From: Thioclava indica
Lineage (GTDB): Bacteria > Pseudomonadota > Alphaproteobacteria > Rhodobacterales > Rhodobacteraceae
NCBI RefSeq assembly: GCF_000714545.1
Contig: NZ_AUNB01000018.1
Location: 1 to 64,000 of the forward strand
DNA length: 64,000 nucleotides
Direction: 5' to 3'
In this document: in pieces, positions 44,031 to 52,109 of the stretch
Numbering within the stretch: position 1 is the first letter of the stretch
How the letters are laid out: every line of letters begins with the position of its first letter
The notes under the pieces: generated by a model
Seen by the model: only the letters and a program-made list of their open reading frames with translations
What the model was told of the DNA's origin: nothing
The model's database searches: none
Translations under genes and position numbers: made by a program

Positions 44031-44612
44031 ATGCGTGCTATTTTATGTGCTGCGCTGCTATGCGCGACGCCCGCTTTTGCGGATCCGGTGAATATTCGCC
44101 CCGATACGATGTCGATCAGCGTTGAGACCAGCTCCGGCCCGGTTGAGATTTCGCGCATCCAAGACAACGCCAATGAGATCACCGGCGAATGGGCGCGCAC
44201 CTCACGGCCCTGCCCGGATTTCTGCATCCAGCCGATGGTTCCTGCCCCCGGTGTGACCCCGATCGGCGAGTTGGAAATCATGGAGTTTCTCAACGATCCC
44301 AATGTGGTGGTCATCGATGGCCGGGTACGCCGCGATTTTGAGGGCGGCGCAATTCCCGGTGCAATTAATGTGCCTTATACCGAGGCGGCGGATCGTCTGG
44401 GCGAATTGGGCTGCGAGCCTGATTTCGACGGGTTCATCTGTGATGGCGAGACTGTCAAATCCGTCGCGCTTTACTGCAACGGCGCATGGTGTGGCCAATC
44501 GCCGACCGCTGCACGGCGCATGATCGAGGCCGGATTTCCCGCCGAGAAGATCTATTATTATCGCGGCGGGATGCAGGCTTGGCGATTGCTGGGGCTGACG
44601 GTGACGCAGTAA
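44031..44612 (+). CDS. Exported rhodanese-like protein
   Basis: 193 residues with a signal peptide (MRAILCAALLCATPAFA/DPV). A rhodanese domain covers about 75-190: VVVIDGRVRRDFEGGAIPGAINVPY for the structural part, and the active loop LYCNGAWCGQSPTAARR with the catalytic Cys and a second Cys five residues later. This points to periplasmic sulfur transfer or redox work. Single gene; the preceding GGGAGGAAACT ribosome site supports ATG 44031. Confidence 0.85.
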   Translation: MRAILCAALLCATPAFADPVNIRPDTMSISVETSSGPVEISRIQDNANEITGEWARTSRPCPDFCIQPMVPAPGVTPIGELEIMEFLNDPNVVVIDGRVRRDFEGGAIPGAINVPYTEAADRLGELGCEPDFDGFICDGETVKSVALYCNGAWCGQSPTAARRMIEAGFPAEKIYYYRGGMQAWRLLGLTVTQ

Positions 44613-44634
44613 GGCGCAGCGCTGCCGCCCACGA

Positions 44635-45222
44635 TCAAAACGTTGGCGGGGTGGCGGCGCTGACCACGATGCAAGGCACCTGCGCCACATTGCGAAAGCG
44701 GTGGGGCAGGCGCGAGTCAAACAGATAGGCATCGCCTGCGCGCAACAATTCGGTCTTGTCGCCAACGCTTAGCAGCAACTCGCCTTCGATCACGAAACCG
44801 CCCTCTTCGCCCTCGTGGCTATAGGCATCCGCGCCGGTATCCGCGCCGGGGTCGTAGGTCTCATACAGCAGCAAAAGGCTCGTCTGTCCCGACTTTCCCG
44901 CGCGTTTCAGCGAGAGCGCGCGCAACGCGTCAGCCCCCGCCGAGCGATAAATGCGACCGGGGTTGATCTCGGTCAGCTCGTCATGGCGAAACACAAACCG
45001 GCCGGGTTCGGCGGGGGCATCGCTGTCGAAAAACGCGGCCAAGGTGAGGTCTAGAATCTCAAGGATCTTGCGCAATGAGGTGATTGAGGGCGATGTTTTG
45101 TTGCGCTCGATCAGCGAGACCAGCCCGTTGGTCACGCCCGCGCGCTGCGCCAATTCGCGTTGCGAAAGGCCTGCCTCCTCGCGGATCGTTTTCAGGCGCG
45201 CGCCTACGTCGAAATCATTCAC
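44635..45222 (-). CDS. XRE-family regulator with cupin domain (PuuR-like)
   Basis: 195 residues: an N-terminal Cro/CI helix-turn-helix (about 10-62, LSQRELAQRAGVTNGLVSLIER) and a C-terminal cupin domain (about 115-190, SHEGEEGGFVIEGELLL). This architecture is that of PuuR and related regulators of polyamine and GABA catabolism. It is divergent from gabT-gabD, and the gap holds a 9-bp inverted repeat that could be its operator. I infer that it controls the gab genes, probably as a repressor lifted by a catabolite. Confidence 0.88.
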   Translation of the reverse strand: MNDFDVGARLKTIREEAGLSQRELAQRAGVTNGLVSLIERNKTSPSITSLRKILEILDLTLAAFFDSDAPAEPGRFVFRHDELTEINPGRIYRSAGADALRALSLKRAGKSGQTSLLLLYETYDPGADTGADAYSHEGEEGGFVIEGELLLSVGDKTELLRAGDAYLFDSRLPHRFRNVAQVPCIVVSAATPPTF

Positions 45223-45292
45223 GAAACCTCTCTTTCCGCGCCTGTTTTACGGGCTGGCTGTTGGTCTGGCAATCACAGTAGCGCAAAGCTTT

Positions 45293-45334
45293 GCGTTTAA
45301 CAAATTCAACGTTGCGCGGTTATTCGTTAAACGC
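45293..45334. promoter_or_regulatory. Inverted repeat in the regulator-gabT gap, putative operator
   Basis: Perfect 9-bp arms GCGTTTAAC (45293-45301) and GTTAAACGC (45326-45334) are separated by 24 nt in the 158-nt gap between the divergent cupin regulator and gabT. The spacing would place the arms on one DNA face about three turns apart, suited to a dimer or tetramer of an HTH regulator. Confidence 0.5.
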
Positions 45335-45380
45335 TAGCGTGACTGAAAATGTCTGATTCCGTCAAACTACGAGGTTCAAA

Positions 45381-46655
45381 ATGTCCAGCAATATCGAACT
45401 TGAGACCCGCCGCGCTGCTGCCCTGGCCCGCGGTGTGGGTGTGCAGACCAAGAACTTTGCGGTCAGCGCCGAAAATGCCACCGTGACCGATGCCGATGGC
45501 AACACACTGATTGATTTCGCCGCCGGAATCGCGGTGGTGAACACCGGCCACCGCCACCCCAAGGTGATCGAGGCCGTCAAGGCGCAGCTTGATGCCTTTA
45601 CCCATACCTGCCATCAGGTCTTGCCCTATGAACCCTATGTGCGCTTGGCCGAGCGGCTGAATGACAAGGTGCCGGGCGATTTTGACAAGAAGTCGATCTT
45701 TGTCACCACCGGCGCGGAATCGGTTGAAAATGCGGTGAAAATTGCGCGTGCTTACACGGGTCGCAATGCGGTCATCGCCTTTGGTGGCGGGTTCCACGGG
45801 CGCACCTTTATGACGATGTCGCTGACGGGCAAGGTTGCGCCTTACAAGGCTGGCTTTGGCTCGATGATGCCCGATGTTTTCCACATCCCCTTTCCCAACG
45901 CGCTGCATGGCGTGAGCGTGGAAGACAGCTTTGCCGCGATGGAGAGTCTGTTCAAAACCGATCTTGACCCCGCGCGTCTGGCTGCGGTGATCTTTGAGCC
46001 GGTTCAAGGCGAGGGCGGTTTCGTGCCCGCGCCGCGCGACTTCGTTTTGCGCCTGCGTGAGTTCTGTGACCAGCATGGCATCGTGATGATTGCCGATGAG
46101 GTACAGTCAGGTTTCGCGCGCACCGGCACTTTGTTTGCGATGGAAGCCTTCGGTGTGGCTGCCGACATCACCACAATGGCCAAGGGGCTGGGCGGCGGTC
46201 TGCCGATTGCCGCCGTCACCGGGCGCGCCGATATCATGGATGCGGCTAATCCCGGTGGGCTGGGCGGCACCTATGGCGGCAACCCGCTGGGTGTGGCTGC
46301 GGGCAATGCCGTGCTGGATGTGATCGAGGAAGAAGACCTGTGCAGCCGCGCCAACGAGCTTGGCTCACGCCTCAAGCAACGTCTTGAGCAGATCCGCGAC
46401 AAGATGCCGGAAATCGCTGAAATTCGCGGCCCCGGTTTCATGGTGGCGATCGAGTTGATGCAAGACGGCAAACCCGCGCCTGATCTGACCAAGGCCGTTC
46501 AGGCCGAGGCGCTGTCGCGCGGCCTGCTGCTGCTTAGCTGCGGCGTGTATGGCAATGTGATCCGCTTCCTCGCGCCGATCACCATTCCCGACGCGCAGAT
46601 GAGCCAGGCGCTTGATATCCTTGAAGAGGCGATGCTGGCGGCGAAAGGGGCATAA
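45381..46655 (+). CDS. gabT: 4-aminobutyrate transaminase
   Basis: Class III PLP transaminase converting 4-aminobutyrate and 2-oxoglutarate to succinate semialdehyde and glutamate. It has 424 residues; the PLP lysine is Lys268 (TTMAKGLGGG), the same number as in E. coli GabT, and the DEVQSGFARTG motif precedes it. ATG 45381 is followed by a typical start. gabD begins 1 nt after the stop, so the pair makes succinate from GABA. Confidence 0.94.
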   Translation: MSSNIELETRRAAALARGVGVQTKNFAVSAENATVTDADGNTLIDFAAGIAVVNTGHRHPKVIEAVKAQLDAFTHTCHQVLPYEPYVRLAERLNDKVPGDFDKKSIFVTTGAESVENAVKIARAYTGRNAVIAFGGGFHGRTFMTMSLTGKVAPYKAGFGSMMPDVFHIPFPNALHGVSVEDSFAAMESLFKTDLDPARLAAVIFEPVQGEGGFVPAPRDFVLRLREFCDQHGIVMIADEVQSGFARTGTLFAMEAFGVAADITTMAKGLGGGLPIAAVTGRADIMDAANPGGLGGTYGGNPLGVAAGNAVLDVIEEEDLCSRANELGSRLKQRLEQIRDKMPEIAEIRGPGFMVAIELMQDGKPAPDLTKAVQAEALSRGLLLLSCGVYGNVIRFLAPITIPDAQMSQALDILEEAMLAAKGA

Positions 46656-46656
46656 G

Positions 46657-48111
46657 ATGGTAAAGCTGAAGGATCCCTCGCTGCTGGAAACCCGCGCCTA
46701 TGTGAATGGCAAATGGATCGGGGGCGGCACGACATTTACCGTCAACGATCCCGCCTCCGGAAACGAGGTTGCCAAGGTCGCTGATCTGGATGTGGCCGCG
46801 ACGCGCGCCGCGATTGAGGCGGCCTATGCGGCCAAGCCGGCTTGGGCGGCGCTGACGGGTAAAGAGCGTTCGATTTACCTGCGCAAATGGTTCGATCTGA
46901 TGATCGAGAACGCCGATGATCTGGCCGCGATCCTGACCGCCGAAATGGGCAAGCCCCTGGCCGAGGCAAAAGGCGAGATCCTCTATGGCGCAAGTTTCAT
47001 CGAGTGGTTCGCCGAAGAGGCCAAGCGTATTTATGGCGATGTGATCCCCGGCCATCAGCGCGACAAACGCATTGTGGTGCTCAAGCAGCCGGTCGGGGTT
47101 GTCGGTTCGATCACGCCGTGGAATTTTCCCAATGCGATGATCGCGCGCAAGGTGGCTCCGGCGTTGGCGGTGGGCTGCACTTTTGTCGGGCGGCCCTCGG
47201 AACTGACGCCGCTGTCGGCGCTGGCGATGGCGGTGCTGGCCGAGCGGGCGGGCATCCCTGCCGGTGTGATGAATATCATCCCCGGCACGGATGCGGCGGG
47301 CATGGGGGCAGAGCTATGCGCCAATCCTAAAGTCGCCAAGATCACCTTTACCGGCTCGACCCGCGTGGGCAAAATCCTGATGAAGCAGGGCGCGGATACG
47401 GTGAAAAAGATCTCGCTGGAACTGGGCGGCAACGCGCCGTTCATCGTGTTCAACGATGCCGATCTCGACGCGGCCGTCGAAGGCGCGCTGATCGCCAAGT
47501 TCCGCAATAACGGTCAGACCTGCGTTTGCGCGAACCGGATCTATGTGCAATCGGGCGTCTATGAGGCCTTTGCCGAGAAGCTGGCCGCCAAGGTTGGCGC
47601 GCTCAAGCTGGGCAACGGGTTTGATGCGGGCGTGACCACCGGTCCGCTGATCAACGAGGCTGCGTTAACCAAGGTCGAGGATCACATCGCGGATGCGACC
47701 GGGAACGGCGCGCAGATCGCAACGGGGGGGCATCGCTCTAACCTTGGGCGGACTTTCTTTGAGCCGACAATCCTGACGGGCGTGACGCAGGCGATGAAAG
47801 TCGCGCGCGAGGAAACCTTTGGCCCGCTCGCCCCCTTGGTGAAGTTCGAAGACGAAGCCGAGGCCATCGCGATGGCCAATGATACCGAATTCGGGCTGGC
47901 GGGGTATTTCTATTCGCGCGATCTGGCCCGCGTCTGGCGCGTGGCCGAGGCGATGGAAACCGGGATCGTGGGCGTCAATACCGGCATCATCTCGACCGAG
48001 GTCGCCCCGTTCGGCGGCATCAAACAATCGGGGCAGGGCCGTGAGGGGTCGAAATACGGCACCGATGATTTCGTCGAGATCAAATACATGTGCCTTGGCG
48101 GCATCGAGTGA
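46657..48111 (+). CDS. gabD: Succinate-semialdehyde dehydrogenase
   Basis: NAD(P)-dependent oxidation of succinate semialdehyde to succinate. 484 residues of the aldehyde dehydrogenase fold, with the LELGGNAPF glutamate motif and catalytic Cys289 in GQTCVCANR. ATG 46657 starts 1 nt after gabT. One oddity: the conserved cofactor-binding Lys of the KPSE/KPAS motif is Arg179 here (VGRPSELTP). Other residues around it are normal, so it may be a real change in cofactor preference. A strong terminator follows. Confidence 0.93.
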   Translation: MVKLKDPSLLETRAYVNGKWIGGGTTFTVNDPASGNEVAKVADLDVAATRAAIEAAYAAKPAWAALTGKERSIYLRKWFDLMIENADDLAAILTAEMGKPLAEAKGEILYGASFIEWFAEEAKRIYGDVIPGHQRDKRIVVLKQPVGVVGSITPWNFPNAMIARKVAPALAVGCTFVGRPSELTPLSALAMAVLAERAGIPAGVMNIIPGTDAAGMGAELCANPKVAKITFTGSTRVGKILMKQGADTVKKISLELGGNAPFIVFNDADLDAAVEGALIAKFRNNGQTCVCANRIYVQSGVYEAFAEKLAAKVGALKLGNGFDAGVTTGPLINEAALTKVEDHIADATGNGAQIATGGHRSNLGRTFFEPTILTGVTQAMKVAREETFGPLAPLVKFEDEAEAIAMANDTEFGLAGYFYSRDLARVWRVAEAMETGIVGVNTGIISTEVAPFGGIKQSGQGREGSKYGTDDFVEIKYMCLGGIE

Positions 48112-48151
48112 TCGGCTAGGCCATCAGAATCACGGCGATCCGAACAATGTT

Positions 48152-48193
48152 GCTCTGAGCGTGCGAAACACGCTCAGAGCGTTTTTTATTTTG
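48152..48193 (+). terminator. Strong rho-independent terminator after gabD
   Basis: Perfect 12-bp stem GCTCTGAGCGTG/CACGCTCAGAGC (48152-48163 with 48169-48180), loop CGAAA, then GTTTTTTATTTT. It sits 40 nt past the gabD stop. The convergent 54-codon gene ends at 48186, inside its T tract. Confidence 0.92.
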
Positions 48194-48350
48194 GCAGCGC
48201 GCCGCAGAACCCGCCCGCTGCGATTTGCCCCGAGCCCAATGCGAAAAGCGGCGGCGCTTGGTAGGGGTTCAAGGGTGTGGACACCTGATCAAACGCGATC
48301 AGCAGGACCAGCCCCGTTACGGCGAGAGAGGCGGTGAAACGACGTGTCAT
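48186..48350 (-). CDS. Small exported or membrane protein after yeeE, 54 aa
   Basis: Starts at ATG 48350, overlapping the yeeE stop by 4 nt (ATGA). It begins MTRRFTASLAVTGLVLLIAF, a basic start and one hydrophobic helix (signal or anchor), followed by a Pro/Gly-rich end with one Cys (GGFCGALPK). The frame continues upstream inside yeeE, but that part is antisense-like noise. I do not recognise it; it may accompany the sulfur importer or the exported sulfurtransferase. Confidence 0.6.
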   Translation of the reverse strand: MTRRFTASLAVTGLVLLIAFDQVSTPLNPYQAPPLFALGSGQIAAGGFCGALPK

Positions 48351-49477
48351 GTGCGCGCCTCCAGCCCCAGGATCGGCCGCAGCCGAATGCCAACAAACGC
48401 CCCCGCGAAAGCTGCGATAAACCAGACCCAGCCATGCAAACTGCCCGTGGAGATCCCCGAAAAGAACGCGCCGACATTGCACCCAAAGGCCAAGCGCGAC
48501 GAATAGCCCAGCAGCAGCCCCGCGATGATCGTTGCGATCCACGCGCGCGCCGGGTAGCGCGGCAAGGATTGCGACAGGCCGCCCCGACGCCAGCTTGCCA
48601 CGCCAAAAGCGCCCGCAATCAGCCCGATATTGGTAAGCGAGGTGTAATCGGTCAGCAGGCTGTGTTGAACGCGCGCGACCGAGCCGGGTGCGGTCCAAAA
48701 CGCAGAGCCAGACAGATCCGCGCCCATCGCTGTGGCCCCTTTGGCGACCCAAAGACCAAGCCCGTAGACCACGCCCCACGGCTGCCCCGCAACAACAAGG
48801 TTCGCAATCGCGAGTGCAGCCAAAACCAGTGCCGCAATGACATAGCGCGCAGGCAGGCGGCGGCTGCCGGGCTTGCCCAGCGCAAAGAACAGCGCCGCCG
48901 TCAGCGCCAAGGCAACCAACGTAATCGTCAGCCCGGTGGTGCCCGTGAGCGTCAAGATCGGCAACGCGCCCAAGTCGGTCCACCAGATCAGCCCGTAAGC
49001 CCCCGCAAAGCTGCCAATCGCAAAGAATGGCAGCGCCAGCAGCCCGATCGGATTGCCCGAACCCGCATTGACCAGCGTGCCCGATCCGCAGCCCAGCACC
49101 ACCTGCATCGCCGCGCCAAAGACAAAAGCCCCGCCAACCATCGCAAAGCCAATCGGGGCTTGCGCGCCGGTCAACTCATTGGGATGCGCGGCCAGCAAGG
49201 GAATTGCGACGATGGAGACCAGCGCAATCGCCAAAAGCTGCGCCAGAATGCCCGCCGGTTCGCGCCGCAAGATCATCGCGCGCCACGGACCGGCAAAGCC
49301 GAACCGCAGCCCCTCCAGCGTGATCCCAAAGCCCAAACCAATCGCCAACATCAGCGCGTAGCGCGCGCCACCAAACAGCGCCAACGCCGCGATCGCGATC
49401 AGCGCCGCAAGGATAAGCGCGCCGCGCCCGGAAATCGCGCGCGCAGGGGCGGTGATTGAGAGGGAAGAGGTCGTCAT
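48347..49477 (-). CDS. YeeE/YedE-family sulfur-compound importer (TsuA-like)
   Basis: 376 residues with about nine or ten membrane segments. Two cysteine-containing family motifs are visible: VLGCGSGTLVNAGSGN (about 135-150) and AFGCNVGAFFSGISTGSLHG (about 330-350), equivalent to the cysteines that relay thiosulfate through TsuA. Known members import thiosulfate or related sulfur species. Its start overlaps the stop of the exported sulfurtransferase gene, and the 54-codon gene follows with a 4-nt overlap, forming a three-gene sulfur operon. Confidence 0.9.
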   Translation of the reverse strand: MTTSSLSITAPARAISGRGALILAALIAIAALALFGGARYALMLAIGLGFGITLEGLRFGFAGPWRAMILRREPAGILAQLLAIALVSIVAIPLLAAHPNELTGAQAPIGFAMVGGAFVFGAAMQVVLGCGSGTLVNAGSGNPIGLLALPFFAIGSFAGAYGLIWWTDLGALPILTLTGTTGLTITLVALALTAALFFALGKPGSRRLPARYVIAALVLAALAIANLVVAGQPWGVVYGLGLWVAKGATAMGADLSGSAFWTAPGSVARVQHSLLTDYTSLTNIGLIAGAFGVASWRRGGLSQSLPRYPARAWIATIIAGLLLGYSSRLAFGCNVGAFFSGISTGSLHGWVWFIAAFAGAFVGIRLRPILGLEART

Positions 49478-50418
49478 CAGATGCCGCCTCGCAGTTGATT
49501 GAGGAAGTTGGTAATCAAGCCAGGCGTGTTTTCCATGTCGCCTTTGGTGGCGGAATATTCAACCATCGAGCCGGGGTAGAGTTTGACGTTGTCGATCCCC
49601 GCCAACTCGGAAAGCGCAAACCAATCGGTCGCCGCCCAATGACCGGTATTGCAAAACGACACGACCTCATCGCCATCCTGAAGGCCAAGTTTCGCCTTAA
49701 GAGCGGTGACATCGGGTTTGGGCGCAATTGCGGTGGCGCCGGGGCTGAAGAATTGGGAATAGGGCAGGCTTTGCGCGCCGGGCAGGGTGCCGGGACGCGC
49801 GGCTGCATCGTGCATTTTCTTACCCTCAAAGAAGGGGGTAGGGCGGGCATCGACCAGAACCGCTTTGGCTTGCCCCTCGACGATCTGGTTCACCGCCGGG
49901 GTGTCCGCAGTCCAGGCGTTGTTCCATTGGATCGAGAGTTGCGTGGGGGCGGGCGTGACGGGGGTGGTCGAAAACGCGAGCCCCGCATTCGCCCAGTTGC
50001 TCGCCCCGCCGTTTAGGATCGAAAGATCCTTGAAGCCGGAACTTTTCAGCGTCCAGTAGACCCGCGCGGCCGCACCGAAATCACTGTCGGTATCGCCTTG
50101 CGACACCACCACGACCGGGCGATCAAGCGTCAGGCCCAAGCGCTCATAGGTTGCCTCTAGCGTGTCAAGCGCGGGCACCTGACCCGGATCGTTGCTAGGG
50201 CCGCGAAACAGCCCGTAGGGGGCCGAAACCGCCCCCGCAATATGGCCCGCGTCGTAACCTTTGGGGCGGATATCAAGAAGGATCGGTGCGTCGGGTTCAA
50301 GCCCCGCCTCGAGTTGCGCTGGCGTCACCAGCGGTCCGAACGTCGATGCGATGGCAGCCGTTGCGCCAAGGGCAGATGCCGCAAGGCCGAGCATGGCCGA
50401 ATATGCGAAACGTTTCAT
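49477..50418 (-). CDS. Exported tandem-rhodanese sulfurtransferase
   Basis: 313 residues: signal peptide (about 1-25, ending near AIAS), then two rhodanese domains (about 40-155 and 175-300). The second carries the active-site loop VVSFCNTGHWAATDWF with one Cys. The likely job is moving sulfane sulfur in the periplasm and handing it to the YeeE-type importer encoded directly downstream (1-nt overlap of stop and start). Confidence 0.88.
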   Translation of the reverse strand: MKRFAYSAMLGLAASALGATAAIASTFGPLVTPAQLEAGLEPDAPILLDIRPKGYDAGHIAGAVSAPYGLFRGPSNDPGQVPALDTLEATYERLGLTLDRPVVVVSQGDTDSDFGAAARVYWTLKSSGFKDLSILNGGASNWANAGLAFSTTPVTPAPTQLSIQWNNAWTADTPAVNQIVEGQAKAVLVDARPTPFFEGKKMHDAAARPGTLPGAQSLPYSQFFSPGATAIAPKPDVTALKAKLGLQDGDEVVSFCNTGHWAATDWFALSELAGIDNVKLYPGSMVEYSATKGDMENTPGLITNFLNQLRGGI

Positions 50419-50770
50419 GTTGCGCTCCTTAGGGTGCGTGGATTTTGTTCCAAATTGATCAAAACAGAAGGCGTTTCAAGGAACGATTTTGACGTTCTGA
50501 GAGGGCTAGTTGATGAATGTTCATTTGAAAGGGTGCGGCGTGCCGGTTGTTCCGAAGCCCGTGCCAGCACTGGAATACTTGCCATCAAAGGACGTCGCAT
50601 TTGGATTGGCATTCTTTTGGGCTCGGACACCGTTCTAAGGCATGGCGTGCGCTGTTGCCCCGCAAAACGCGCCGCGCGGGCAGCGATAGCTCTACTGCGA
50701 CATCCGCGCTGCTATTGCAGAGCAGCGATTCGGGCGCGCTTTTGCGATAGCGAAGAACCGCTCAGGCACA
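50419..50770. other. Gene-free interval upstream of the sulfurtransferase operon
   Basis: No credible gene is seen. The stretch holds the promoter side of the sulfurtransferase operon. It includes an ATGAA-TG-TTCAT palindrome (50512-50523), a GTTCC/GGAAC pair near 50450-50482 and a GCTGC/GCAGC hairpin near 50710-50728. Short frames here lack ribosome sites and family features. Confidence 0.4.
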
Positions 50771-50803
50771 TAAAAATCGGCCCGGCATTTTCACGCCGGG
50801 CCG
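50771..50803 (-). terminator. mdh terminator
   Basis: 9-bp stem CGGCCCGGC/GCCGGGCCG (50778-50786 with 50795-50803), loop 8 nt; in the mdh direction the stem is followed by ATTTTTAT. It lies 24 nt past the mdh stop. Confidence 0.88.
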
Positions 50804-50827
50804 TGTTCGCAAGCTAAGCAGTCCAGA

Positions 50828-51805
50828 TCAGCGACCGAGTGCTGCGTCCAACTCGTCTTTCAATTCCGCGCAGGTGAGGTCGATCATCTTGCGCGCGAAG
50901 TCGTCAATTTCGATGCCTTCGACGCGGGTGTAGACGCCGCCTTCGCAGGTCACTGGCACACCGCAGATCAGGCCCTCGGGGATGCCGTAGCTGCCATCAG
51001 AGGGCACGCCCATCGACACCCATTTGCCATCTGTGCCGTTGATCCAGTCATGCATGTGATCAATCGCGGCATTGGCCGCCGAGGCCGCCGACGACGCGCC
51101 GCGCGCCTCGATGATGGCCGAGCCGCGCTTGGCGACGGTCGGGATCAGGGTCTCGCGATACCACGCCTCATCGCCGATGAGCTGCGAGATCGCCTTGCCA
51201 TTGGCCTGTGCGTTGCTCCAGTCGGGGAACATGCTGGGCGAGTGGTTGCCCCACACAGCCGCCTTTTCGATATCGCGCACGGCAACATCGGCTTTGGTCG
51301 CGAGTTGCGACAAAAAGCGGTTGTGATCGAGGCGCAGCATGGCGGTGATATTGGCGGCGGGGAAGTCGGGCGCATGGGCCGCAAGGATCGCGGCGTTGGT
51401 ATTGGCCGGGTTGCCCACGACGATGACTTTGGCGTCGCGCGAAGCGGCCTCGTTCAGCGCCTTGCCCTGAACCTTGAAGATCTCGGCGTTGACAGCCAGC
51501 AGATCGGCGCGCTCCATCCCTTTGCTGCGCGGACGCGACCCGACAAGGAATACCGCGTCTGCATCTTTAAAGGCCGTGACCGGATCATCCGTCGCCACGA
51601 TTCCCTGGACGAGCGGGAAGGCGCAATCTTCCAGTTCCATCAGCACGCCGCGCAACGCTTCCATCGCCTGCGGGATGTCGAGAAGTTGTAAAATGACGGG
51701 CTGGTCGGGCCCATAGACATCGCCCTTGGCGATCCGGAAAAGCAGCGAGTAGCAAATCTGTCCAGCCGCGCCGGTAATGGCGATGCGTTTTGCGGGAAGT
51801 GTCAT
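50828..51805 (-). CDS. mdh: Malate dehydrogenase (325-residue, MDH type 2)
   Basis: Interconverts malate and oxaloacetate with NAD(H). It starts with the nucleotide motif [17 protein letters not shown]. It has the substrate arginines in [20 protein letters not shown], and the catalytic His in [13 protein letters not shown]. This is the cytosolic/Thermus-like type, whereas Rhodobacteraceae usually have a different MDH type in the suc operon, so it may be a second enzyme or a replacement. ATG 51805 has an AGGAGG ribosome site. Single gene with its own terminator. Confidence 0.93.
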   Translation of the reverse strand: MTLPAKRIAITGAAGQICYSLLFRIAKGDVYGPDQPVILQLLDIPQAMEALRGVLMELEDCAFPLVQGIVATDDPVTAFKDADAVFLVGSRPRSKGMERADLLAVNAEIFKVQGKALNEAASRDAKVIVVGNPANTNAAILAAHAPDFPAANITAMLRLDHNRFLSQLATKADVAVRDIEKAAVWGNHSPSMFPDWSNAQANGKAISQLIGDEAWYRETLIPTVAKRGSAIIEARGASSAASAANAAIDHMHDWINGTDGKWVSMGVPSDGSYGIPEGLICGVPVTCEGGVYTRVEGIEIDDFARKMIDLTCAELKDELDAALGR

Positions 51806-52068
51806 TTGGGCCTCCTGAGTCCGTTTGCAGTCACAAGGCAATTAGCGCGTTGAGGAGCTGGCGTCCAATTCAACATTTCGATCCGTTTAAACGTGATGGG
51901 CGATTGGGGGCATCTGGGGGCCTGAAACCCGCGTTTTCGCGCGCTTTGTGTCACGACGTAGGTTTGAAATTTTGCAACGCTTGGGCAGGTGGCGAGCGAT
52001 GGGGCCGGGCGCGATCCATCCGGGTCAGATTGCATTCACGCTCTGGATTACCTTTCAAATTTGGTGTA

Positions 52069-52084
52069 GGAATACTAGGATACC
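52069..52084. promoter_or_regulatory. Putative GntR-type operator upstream of the GarR-like gene
   Basis: GGAATACTAGGATACC is a near-perfect palindrome centred on CTAG (12 of 16 positions symmetric), 25 nt before the start codon at 52110. Related sites occur at 56807-56822 and 56962-56977. The symmetry and length fit an FCD-type GntR dimer site, and such a regulator is encoded at 60797-61480. Confidence 0.55.
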
Positions 52085-52109
52085 ACTTTGGTTTTCGTAG
52101 GAGACAGAT

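Noticed and set aside
48344-49459. 371-codon plus-strand frame opposite yeeE
   Set aside because: Very Arg/Gln/Asn-rich, no ribosome site; the minus frame is a clean membrane protein.
50242-50817. 191-codon plus-strand frame reaching from the sulfurtransferase start into the gap
   Set aside because: Cys/Arg-rich composition, no ribosome site, overlaps the exported rhodanese signal peptide and the mdh terminator.
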